DNA from: Acidobacteriota bacterium
Lineage (GTDB): Bacteria > Acidobacteriota > Thermoanaerobaculia > Multivoradales > Multivoraceae
Reading direction: 5' to 3'
Assembly (NCBI GenBank): GCA_029263415.1
Contig: JAJCXN010000023.1
Span: forward strand, 1 to 64,000
Length of the DNA: 64,000 nucleotides
A program made the translations under genes and the position numbers. The first letter of the stretch is position 1; each line of letters starts with the position of its first letter. Of this stretch, positions 44,823 to 51,392 are shown one piece after another. A model generated the notes under the pieces. The model was not told the DNA's origin. It ran no database searches and saw only the letters and a program-made list of their open reading frames with translations.

Positions 44823-45386
44823 CTATGTACTGCGGTCCAGCCGCAGCAGATAGCTGTGTGAGCCTTCGAGAACCACGAGATCGTCCTGGTTGAAAATTTC
44901 GAGCCGGAGGACCACTACTCCGGTGGTTCTCTGGCGCCTGAGTTCTGCCACCGTCAGCGTGGGCCTCAAGGTATCGCCACGAACAACCGGTCGGACGAAT
45001 CTGGACGTCTGTTCGATGAAGCCGAGCATCGCCTTCTCCACCACGTAAGGGAACAGCCCTGCGCCGGCAGCGCCCAAGGCCACTACTTGCAGACCATGAG
45101 CTAGGAGATCCGCGTGACCGCGCCGAATGCACTCGTCACGGTCGTAGTGCATCGGGTGATCGTCACCAGAGAGAGCCTGAAAAGCATCAAAGTGGGCGCT
45201 GGTGATGGTGCGCTTCGGCAAGCTAAACACCTCGCCGAGCACAAGCTCCTCAAAGCCGCGCCGAGCGACCTTCTTGGTCGCAATCGAGCGCTGTTCGTTG
45301 GCTTCCACTGACTCGACGGCGGTTGAGGCCTCGTTCGACGTTGGGTTCGACCGAGCGTTCGACATTGCGCTCATCAGTGCTTCCAA
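44823..45386 (-). CDS. MaoC-like hydratase (hot-dog fold)
   Basis: A 187-residue protein. After a variable N-terminal extension of about 45 residues, the MaoC fold begins (FEELVLGEVFSLPKRTITSA). The hydratase catalytic signature SGDDHPMHYD (73-82) carries the Asp and His expected for (R)-specific enoyl-CoA hydratases. GHADLLAHGLQVVALG and 'QTSRFVRPVVRGDTLRPTLT' complete the family pattern. It probably hydrates enoyl-CoA or a related thioester. The stop of the Asp-box gene lies 21 bases from its end (convergent). The extended N-terminus might start later. Confidence 0.88.
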   Translation of the reverse strand: MEALMSAMSNARSNPTSNEASTAVESVEANEQRSIATKKVARRGFEELVLGEVFSLPKRTITSAHFDAFQALSGDDHPMHYDRDECIRRGHADLLAHGLQVVALGAAGAGLFPYVVEKAMLGFIEQTSRFVRPVVRGDTLRPTLTVAELRRQRTTGVVVLRLEIFNQDDLVVLEGSHSYLLRLDRST

Positions 45387-45391
45387 CTCTC

Positions 45392-46804
45392 CTAGAGAGT
45401 CTTCAGGTACTCGAGAACCGCCACCCGGTCATCGAGTGTTAGTCCTTCAGGGAACCGGTGACCGGCGGTGCTGTGACTGGTGATTGACGCATCAAAGTAC
45501 CGTCGCCGCTCCCACTCCGTCGCCACCTCAGGGACCGCTTCGAACACCTCAACTTCGAGGCCTACGCGCTTCGCGTCATAGCCGTCCAGCGACCGACGCC
45601 AGACCTGCGGTCGTTGATCCGGATGCAAGATATGCCACAGCGTGGGCACCGACCCATTGTGCAAGTAGGGACCCGACGCCCAGATTCCGTCGAGCGGTGG
45701 AGCTACATAGCCTTTCGGCTCAAGCACCACCGGGTGTTCACCATAATTGGAGAACCAGCTCGCGTTGTAGATCTCCTTCGATTCCTTCTTGATAGCACCG
45801 AGCCGCACAGGATCCGTGCCCAAAAGCGCCAGCGAAACGGTACGTTCCGGGTATGTCCGTTGCTCGCCATTGGCCCCGTATGTGCCATGACACTCGGAGC
45901 AAACACGCTCAAAGGCACCCTCTCCCTTTGCCGCAAGCGCGCGATCAATAGGAAAGGGATACTCCGGGGCCTCGATCGAGTTGATGTACGAGCGAATGGT
46001 CTCGAACTCGTCTTCGAATGAGCGAATCTTCTCTCCGCTCAGTCCAGGCGCCATGGCGAACTGCATCAAGGTACGAACAGTCTTGGGCGCCATCCCGTCC
46101 CAGTAGATCCGCGACTTCCGTTTGAAGTGCCACCACGGGGGTGCGTCAATCGAATTGTGAACCAGCGGCTGCGACAGTTTGGGAGGAAAACGCATGTCAA
46201 GGTGCTCATCGCGCATGGAGCCGAGCAGGATGCTGTACATGGTCGCGTTGGTGCTGCCAGCCACGAAGTTCATCGGAATCCCAAAGCTCGCTCCTGCGCG
46301 AGCCAGCTCAGGATCCTTACCGGAGTCAGTGGCCCGTAGTGCGGCAAGGTCTCCCAGCAAACCGCCAAAATCTTGATGGCTGTTGGGCAGGCCAGGGATG
46401 ACCTGCCCCGCCACCTTGCCGCCATGGCAAACGAGACAATTGGGCGCCAACCGACCGGTGGCTTCACGCGTGTATCCGAGCGGCAACCAGGAATCGTCGA
46501 CCGTCTCATCGAATGCATCGCGCTCGATCAGCCCGTACCGTTCGAACGTGAGTTTGCGACGGTGATCGTCACTCGCGGCTTGAGCCTTGGCGCGTTCGGT
46601 CGGCTCCCAAACCGTCCATAGACGCTGCAGATCGGTCTCAGCAAGCAAACCGATCGAGAGCGGTTGGTGAAGCAATAGCGCAAGGCCACTTCTTTCACTC
46701 GAGTCTGTAATCACCCGTGGCGCAGCTGGCGGCTTGGCCAAGGCCAAGCTCGCGATTGCCGCAACCGCCCCGATGCAAATGATCGTGTGCGCTCTAGCTT
46801 TCAT
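45392..46804 (-). CDS. Secreted diheme cytochrome c (peroxidase-like)
   Basis: About 470 residues from ATG 46804; two upstream ATGs (46819, 46858) are also in frame, but the signal peptide starts cleanly here (MKARAHTIICIGAVAAIASL). Two heme c sites occur, CLVCH (123-127) and CSECH (302-306), with 'APPLDGIWASGPYLHNGSVP' near the end, as in the di-heme oxidoreductase/cytochrome peroxidase group. Met and His residues around the second site could ligate the iron. It lies just upstream of the MaoC gene on the same strand (five-base gap), so they may be co-transcribed, although a functional link is not obvious. Confidence 0.85.
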   Translation of the reverse strand: MKARAHTIICIGAVAAIASLALAKPPAAPRVITDSSERSGLALLLHQPLSIGLLAETDLQRLWTVWEPTERAKAQAASDDHRRKLTFERYGLIERDAFDETVDDSWLPLGYTREATGRLAPNCLVCHGGKVAGQVIPGLPNSHQDFGGLLGDLAALRATDSGKDPELARAGASFGIPMNFVAGSTNATMYSILLGSMRDEHLDMRFPPKLSQPLVHNSIDAPPWWHFKRKSRIYWDGMAPKTVRTLMQFAMAPGLSGEKIRSFEDEFETIRSYINSIEAPEYPFPIDRALAAKGEGAFERVCSECHGTYGANGEQRTYPERTVSLALLGTDPVRLGAIKKESKEIYNASWFSNYGEHPVVLEPKGYVAPPLDGIWASGPYLHNGSVPTLWHILHPDQRPQVWRRSLDGYDAKRVGLEVEVFEAVPEVATEWERRRYFDASITSHSTAGHRFPEGLTLDDRVAVLEYLKTL

Positions 46805-47075
46805 TCTCTGTCCATCCATTGTCACTTCGCCTCGCGGACTCGTCAGCCGCAGCGTCATCGAATCGCATCAGTGTACCCAAACGCACGTGAGCGCATCCAT
46901 TCGGAAAAAGCCCGCTTGCCTGTGAAAAAATGAGGGCTCTAGTCAAGGGAGCGGCGGAACCGCGCCGGCAGCGATGCGTTCTTGAGGAACGCGAGCGCGC
47001 CAAACAAGCCGCACTCGTTTCACTTCTCATAGACCCAATTGCCTGCGGCCAAACCGCGACAACTAGGAGCTTCAT

Positions 47076-48119
47076 ATGTCTTCACACCTCCGCTTCTCTC
47101 AGCGCACCAAGCTATGCGTTGCGCTACTCCTGCTCCTGGCCTTGGGAATCAGTCCCTTGGCCCTCGCCCAAGAGAGCACGGTCGTCGCCAAAATCGACGG
47201 CGTTGCGCTGTCCCAGGCCGATCTTGAAGCCTTCTTGAGCGACCAGCTCGAGCAACTCGCGCTACAGAAAGCAAAGCTGCTCGAAGAGGGCCTTGGACCA
47301 TTCGTTGAGAACGCTTTGCTCGAGCGCGGCGCCGAGGCTCAAGGCGTGCCGCTCGACGCCTACTTGAAGATCGAGATGGAAAAGCACACCACGCCAGTGA
47401 CTGACGAGGCGGTGGATGCCTGGTACGAAGCGAACAAGGCTCGCCTGCAGGGTCAGCCGAAGGAGGCCCTGGAGCCTCAGATCAAGAACTATCTTACGCA
47501 GACTCAAGCTGGCGAACAGCGTTCAAAACTGCTCGCCGATCTGCGTAAGCAACACAAAGTGGAAATCTTGCTCGAGCCTGTGCGAGTCACCCTCGATGAC
47601 GTCGGCGCTACCATCAAGGGCAATCCCGAAGCACCGGTGACAATCGTTGAGTTCTCAGACTTCCAGTGTCCTGCCTGCAAGGGATTCAATCCGACCGTCA
47701 CCGAGTTGCTTGAAAACTACGGTGACAAGATTCGCGTCGTCTTCCGCCAGCTACCGCTCCGTTCGATCCATCCTCAAGCGCAGAAGGCCGCCGAGGCGTC
47801 GCTGTGTGCTCGCGACCAAGGCAAGTTCTGGGAACTCCACGACGCGATGTTTGCTAGCCAACGCACGCTCGATGTCGACGCACTCAAGGGAATGGCGGCT
47901 GCGGCCGGTGCGAGCAGCGAGAGCTTCGATCAATGCCTCGACTCGGGTAAGTACGCGGACGTGGTTCAATCCGACGTCACCTTGGCCAGCAAGCACGGTC
48001 TCAATGGAACACCGTCGGTGTTCATCAACGGCCGCATCATTGCTCCTGGCCGAGTGCCTTCGTACGGAGCGATGGTCCAGGTGATTGAAGACGAGCTTCT
48101 CCGCAACTCCGGCAAATAG
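47076..48119 (+). CDS. Exported DsbA-type thioredoxin protein with SurA-like N-terminal domain
   Basis: A 347-residue exported protein (ATG with TAGGAG seven bases upstream). A signal peptide (residues 10-32) is followed by a SurA_N-like helical domain (about 35-165: 'VVAKIDGVALSQADLEAFLS' to 'QRSKLLADLRKQHKVEILLE'), then a DsbA-like thioredoxin domain (about 175-345) with active-site CPAC (198-201) and a cis-Pro loop GLNGTPSVFINGR. It would act on disulfides of periplasmic clients that the first domain helps bind. A strong hairpin follows at 48136-48161. Similar fusions are common in Acidobacteriota-type genomes. Confidence 0.9.
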   Translation: MSSHLRFSQRTKLCVALLLLLALGISPLALAQESTVVAKIDGVALSQADLEAFLSDQLEQLALQKAKLLEEGLGPFVENALLERGAEAQGVPLDAYLKIEMEKHTTPVTDEAVDAWYEANKARLQGQPKEALEPQIKNYLTQTQAGEQRSKLLADLRKQHKVEILLEPVRVTLDDVGATIKGNPEAPVTIVEFSDFQCPACKGFNPTVTELLENYGDKIRVVFRQLPLRSIHPQAQKAAEASLCARDQGKFWELHDAMFASQRTLDVDALKGMAAAAGASSESFDQCLDSGKYADVVQSDVTLASKHGLNGTPSVFINGRIIAPGRVPSYGAMVQVIEDELLRNSGK

Positions 48120-48135
48120 GCTTTGGCCATCAAAC

Positions 48136-48161
48136 GGCCCGCAGTCTTGCGATTGCGGGCC
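48136..48161. terminator. Hairpin downstream of the DsbA-type gene
   Basis: GGCCCGCA and TGCGGGCC form a perfect eight-base stem around a ten-base loop, starting 17 bases after the stop at 48119. No long T-run follows on either strand, so it is a weak intrinsic terminator or an RNA-stabilising hairpin for the convergent pair. Confidence 0.55.
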
Positions 48162-48184
48162 AAACGGGCCTGACGCCCTTTGGG

Positions 48185-48301
48185 GTTCTAGAGACCGAAG
48201 TCTTGAGCGCGTCGTGCGAAAGAACCAAGTTGTCACAGCGTCGTTCTAAAGAAACGAAGTTTCGAGAGCGTCTCCTTAAAGGACGAACTTGACGATCAGC
48301 C
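48185..48301. repeat. Degenerate 29-bp tandem array (four units) with internal hairpins
   Basis: Four adjacent units, 48185-48213, 48214-48242, 48243-48272 and 48273-48301, share the pattern GTTCTAAAGAAxCGAAGTTxx…AGCGTC. In the first three a small hairpin around a (C)GAA/CAA loop is kept with different bases in the stem: AGAC/GTCT, AAC/GTT, GAAAC/GTTTC. The fourth unit is the most divergent and overlaps the 3' end and stop codon of the minus-strand MAPEG gene. There are no spacers, so it is not a CRISPR array. Confidence 0.6.
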
Positions 48302-48659
48302 AGATTGATGCCACTACCGTGATGAGCGTGGTACCAGCCGCCCCGATCGTGCGAGCCAGGCCACCGACCGTGTGGGAAATGCCAACGGCGTGAAAGATTC
48401 GGAAGACCACCAGTCCCGCGCCCATGATGTGGATGGTGTTGCCTGCCACTCCACTCACCTCCAGGCCCGCAATCAACAGAAGAGTCAACGGAACGTGCTC
48501 AACAAAGTTAGCGTGTCGGCGCATCGCCAGTTCCAAATCTCGATTACCCCCATCTCCAGCGCCGACGCCGACCTTGCCGCGGAGTAGGCCGGGACCGGCA
48601 GCAAGGCCAACCGCGAATAGGCCTAGTACTCCTGTGTAGAGCGCAGTGATTTCAGGCAT
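48276..48659 (-). CDS. MAPEG-family membrane protein
   Basis: A 127-residue integral membrane protein of the MAPEG superfamily (microsomal glutathione transferase and leukotriene synthase relatives). Four hydrophobic helices: about 1-25, 50-70, 75-95 and 105-127. The loop 'NRDLELAMRRHANFVEHVPL' carries the conserved Arg-x-x-N-x-x-E-x-x-P pattern of YecN-type bacterial MAPEGs. Glutathione-dependent activity is possible but unproven. The stop region is shared with the fourth unit of the 29-bp array. Confidence 0.9.
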   Translation of the reverse strand: MPEITALYTGVLGLFAVGLAAGPGLLRGKVGVGAGDGGNRDLELAMRRHANFVEHVPLTLLLIAGLEVSGVAGNTIHIMGAGLVVFRIFHAVGISHTVGGLARTIGAAGTTLITVVASIWLIVKFVL

Positions 48660-49053
48660 GGTTCAAACCTCCTTCAAGCTGGGTTAGGGGACAAAGACCA
48701 GTGTGTCACGGCGCGCTCTGGGACTTCCCCTTGGCACTCCGTCTGGGCACTCCCTCTGGGCATTCCCGGCTCGCCCGGTTGCCTGCCCTGTCTTGCGACC
48801 ACCGAAAGACTGAGCGGCCCGGCGGACCGAACAACCTAACGCCGAAGCGTTGGAGGTTCCCAAAGACGGCAGAGCTGCGGGATCAATCGACATCAGATCG
48901 CTACTACATCCATTCGACCGTAGGTCTCTCACTATGTTCAGAACAGCCCCTCTATCCGGAGTTAGACTGCGGCTAGAGGCGTTGACACCTCTGTAGCCCG
49001 CCGGCTCATTTAGCGCGGGGCCCATCCGACCAAAACACAACAAGAGCGTTCCC
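48660..49053. other. Gap between MAPEG and CopC genes
   Basis: No gene is supported; a minus-strand frame spanning most of it (48684-49055) has no family resemblance. It contains three copies of a 13-bp unit (TGGGCACTCCCTC) at 48731-48769. The right end should hold the promoter of the copC-like operon. Confidence 0.4.
48731..48769. repeat. 13-bp tandem repeat, three copies
   Basis: Units ttggcactccgtc, tgggcactccctc and tgggcattcccgg are consecutive. Because 13 is not a multiple of three, expansion here would be incompatible with coding, which supports a non-coding interval. Confidence 0.7.
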
Positions 49054-49488
49054 ATGAGATTGTCTACTCGCTACTCAACCGTCGCACTCGCACCGTTCAC
49101 GGCACTTGCACTGTTCACGGCACTTGCACTGCTGCCGAGGCCAGTCTTAGCGGGGATCACAATCGAGGAGACGGCCCCCGAAGAGCAGGCCAAGCCCAAG
49201 ACCGAGCCCACCGCCGGCGCGGAACTGAGTCGGCCTGCGCGCTCGCTCAGAGTGTTCTTGCCCCACACTCCTAACGTGGAGAAGAGTTCGCTCTCGCTCG
49301 AAGGGCCGGCCGGAGCCCTCGAGGTGCAAGGACTGCACACCATGGGATCCGACGATCTGATGGCACGGGTGGTAGGCCCGATGCCAGACGGCGAGTACGT
49401 CGCAACGTGGATCACCGAGGATCCGGATGGCAAGACCACCACCGGCTCGTGGAAGTTCTCGATCAAGCGCGCGGCTCGCAATCCATGA
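49054..49488 (+). CDS. CopC-like exported protein
   Basis: A 144-residue exported protein. A signal peptide (residues 1-33) contains an exact duplication of FTALAL. The mature domain is a CopC/YobA-like beta sandwich: 'LSRPARSLRVFLPHTPNVEK', SSLSLEGPAGALEV and the end 'GEYVATWITEDPDGKTTTGS' with WKFSIKR, typical of the family's C-terminal strands. The N-terminal His copper ligand of classical CopC is not obvious, so copper binding is uncertain. The gene overlaps the following DUF2237 gene (ATGA), indicating a two-gene operon. Confidence 0.75.
   Translation: MRLSTRYSTVALAPFTALALFTALALLPRPVLAGITIEETAPEEQAKPKTEPTAGAELSRPARSLRVFLPHTPNVEKSSLSLEGPAGALEVQGLHTMGSDDLMARVVGPMPDGEYVATWITEDPDGKTTTGSWKFSIKRAARNP
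49096..49131 (+). repeat. Perfect 18-bp direct duplication in the CopC signal peptide
   Basis: ttcacggcacttgcactg occurs twice without a gap, adding six residues (FTALAL) to the hydrophobic core of the signal peptide. Exact identity suggests a recent slip. Confidence 0.9.
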
Positions 49489-49880
49489 TGGACCAAGGTG
49501 ATCTAGAGCGCGACCCCGATCGCAATGTGCTCGGCGGCCCGTTGAGCCTGTGCTGCGCGGACCCTCAAACCGGCTTCTTTCGTACTGGGTTCTGTCAAAC
49601 CTCCGATCAGGATCACGGTCGCCACACGGTTTGCGTCGAAGTCACCGACGAGTTCCTTGCGTTTTCAAAACACCGCGGCAACGACCTCTCGACCCCGATG
49701 CCAGCATATGGGTTTCCTGGGCTCTCGGCCGGAGATCGCTGGTGCTTGTGCGCAGCCCGCTGGAAGGAGGCCCTCGATGCAGGCATGGCGCCAAAGGTCA
49801 TGCTCAGCGCGTGCCACGAACGAACTCTCGACGTCATCGAGCTCAGCGATCTGGCCGACCACGCCCTCGATACCGCCTAA
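49485..49880 (+). CDS. DUF2237-family protein
   Basis: A 131-residue soluble protein. The family signatures are clear: 'NVLGGPLSLCCADPQTGFFR', HTVCVEVTDEFLAFSKHRGN, 'DLSTPMPAYGFPGLSAGDRW' and CLCAARWKEALDAGMAPKVM, with conserved cysteines at about 23, 24, 37, 50 and in CLC. The function of the family is unknown. Two in-frame ATGs sit at the junction; the first (49485) overlaps the copC-like stop by four bases. The stop codon lies within the first unit of an 11-bp tandem repeat. Confidence 0.92.
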   Translation: MMDQGDLERDPDRNVLGGPLSLCCADPQTGFFRTGFCQTSDQDHGRHTVCVEVTDEFLAFSKHRGNDLSTPMPAYGFPGLSAGDRWCLCAARWKEALDAGMAPKVMLSACHERTLDVIELSDLADHALDTA

Positions 49881-49920
49881 CACTCTGCCTACACTCAGCC
49901 TACACTCGGCCTACACTCTG
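49876..49920. repeat. 11-12-bp tandem repeat spanning a stop codon
   Basis: Units cctaacactctg (49876-49887), cctacactcag, cctacactcgg and cctacactctg (to 49920) are consecutive. The first includes the TAA stop of the DUF2237 gene. Loss of one A in this unit, making it like the others, would remove the stop. Confidence 0.85.
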
Positions 49921-49965
49921 CTCGCCCACAGTAGAGCCTGCATGGTTTGCGAGTAAGCTTGGACC

Positions 49966-51333
49966 ATGCCCCTGGCCAACTCTGCTCTTGCCTTCGTTCT
50001 CGCGCTCCCAGCGCTCGAGACAACACTCTTCACTCGGCTTCCGCTTGAGTGGGTAGCCGCGGTTGCACTGGGGCTTGTCGCCATCATTCTGGCAGCGCTC
50101 TGGCTTCGAGCGCGGCAAGCTCTCGCCGTCACCGCGAAGGCGTTTGGCCTGGTCGTGGATGACCCGGGGAATTCCGCAACGGTGCCCACCAGCGGCGCAC
50201 TGGCGGGATCCGGCCCCACACTCAACAAGGCACTCAACCGGATGCGTGGAGCCCAGGTCAAAGCACAGTTGCACGATCAAGCGCTTGCCACCTTGGAGCC
50301 GGAGCACATCCTGGAAGCTTCAGCTCGCTTGACTGAGCCGATCATCGCCGCCGACGGGCTAGAAGCGATGACCATCACCTGCGTTCGCTTCTATCGCGAC
50401 ACCGATCTATTGGCGCAAAGCCATTCTCGGCTGCCGGACGGAAGCCAAGACATGGTGGTTCTCAAAATGCAACCTGCACCGCAACTGAGCGAGGTTGGCA
50501 CGCAGGCCCTGCGTTTCTCTAGCGCTGCAGAACTGCCCGACTATCTAGCAAATCTCGAACGCCCGATGGCGGATGGCGAGCTCGCACATCTAGATGTCAT
50601 TCCGCTGCGCGTGGCCCCGCGCGACGCGGGAGCAAACAAAGAAGTGCTCGGCGCTCTCGCCCTCGGCAGAGCCAACTCCGCGGCCCAGCCCCTTCGATTC
50701 GGTGACGCTCCAGGCGTTCTTGCACTTAGCCGTTCAATCGCTCATGCCCTAGCCACCTGCGAGCGCAAGCTCGCCACCGAGCGCCTCGCCGCAGACTCTC
50801 TGCTCGCGCTGGCAAGAGCCGCAGATGCAACCTCCGCTTACACCCGCGGCCACTCCGAACGCGTGGCGCAGTTGGCAATGAGGCTCGGTAAAAGGCTGGA
50901 TCTTTTGCCCTCAGAACTCGAACGACTGCGGCGCGCTGCCCTCCTTCACGATCTGGGCAGCGTCGCGATCTCACAACGGCTCCTGGGTCAAGAGGAATCC
51001 TACGATGAAGAACAGCGCGCCAAAATGCGGCCGCACATAGAACTCGGCCTCGCAATCCTCGAACCACTGAGTGCCTTCAACGACGTTCGCGAGGTAATCC
51101 ATCACCACCACGAGTGGTGGAACGGCGAAGGCTACCCGCAGGGGCTCGCTGGCGAAGACATCAACCCACTCGCTCGCATCTTGAGCGTTGTCGACGTCTA
51201 CGAAGCACTGACGTCAACCCGACCCTACCGTCGAGCTCTCGAACCGGAGCGAGCCCTCGCTCACCTGGGTGACCGAGCAGGCACCCAGTTCGAACCTCGG
51301 GTGATCGAAACGCTCGTGGAAAGCTTACGCTAA
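49966..51333 (+). CDS. Membrane-anchored HD-GYP domain protein (cyclic-di-GMP phosphodiesterase type)
   Basis: A 455-residue protein. A hydrophobic anchor (about 28-47) is followed by a GAF-like region (about 105-265) and a C-terminal HD-GYP domain: His296 (RGHSERVAQLA), His-Asp 328-329 in HDLGSVAIS, His357 (MRPHIELG), the histidine cluster HHHHEWWNGEGYP (379-391) with the GYP motif, and Asp410. All metal ligands are present, so it should hydrolyse cyclic di-GMP. The usual HDIGK is HDLGS here, losing a Lys that is commonly found after the HD pair. No cognate cyclase is encoded nearby. Confidence 0.9.
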   Translation: MPLANSALAFVLALPALETTLFTRLPLEWVAAVALGLVAIILAALWLRARQALAVTAKAFGLVVDDPGNSATVPTSGALAGSGPTLNKALNRMRGAQVKAQLHDQALATLEPEHILEASARLTEPIIAADGLEAMTITCVRFYRDTDLLAQSHSRLPDGSQDMVVLKMQPAPQLSEVGTQALRFSSAAELPDYLANLERPMADGELAHLDVIPLRVAPRDAGANKEVLGALALGRANSAAQPLRFGDAPGVLALSRSIAHALATCERKLATERLAADSLLALARAADATSAYTRGHSERVAQLAMRLGKRLDLLPSELERLRRAALLHDLGSVAISQRLLGQEESYDEEQRAKMRPHIELGLAILEPLSAFNDVREVIHHHHEWWNGEGYPQGLAGEDINPLARILSVVDVYEALTSTRPYRRALEPERALAHLGDRAGTQFEPRVIETLVESLR

Positions 51334-51336
51334 GAA

Positions 51337-51354
51337 CCGCAGCGAGACCTGCGG
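51337..51354. terminator. Hairpin between convergent genes
   Basis: CCGCAG and CTGCGG pair perfectly around CGAGAC, four bases after the HD-GYP stop. A third CCGCAG follows at 51362. There is no T-run, so it is a weak candidate for a bidirectional terminator. Confidence 0.4.
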
Positions 51355-51392
51355 TAGACAGCCGCAGGCCTCGTGCATCGTCCTAGTCGCGA

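Noticed and set aside
48185-48301. CRISPR array
   Set aside because: Units are directly adjacent with no spacers, are degenerate, and no cas gene is present.
48684-49055. Minus-strand frame of 123 codons
   Set aside because: Contains the 13-bp repeats, no recognised domain, and would end in the promoter region of the copC-like gene.
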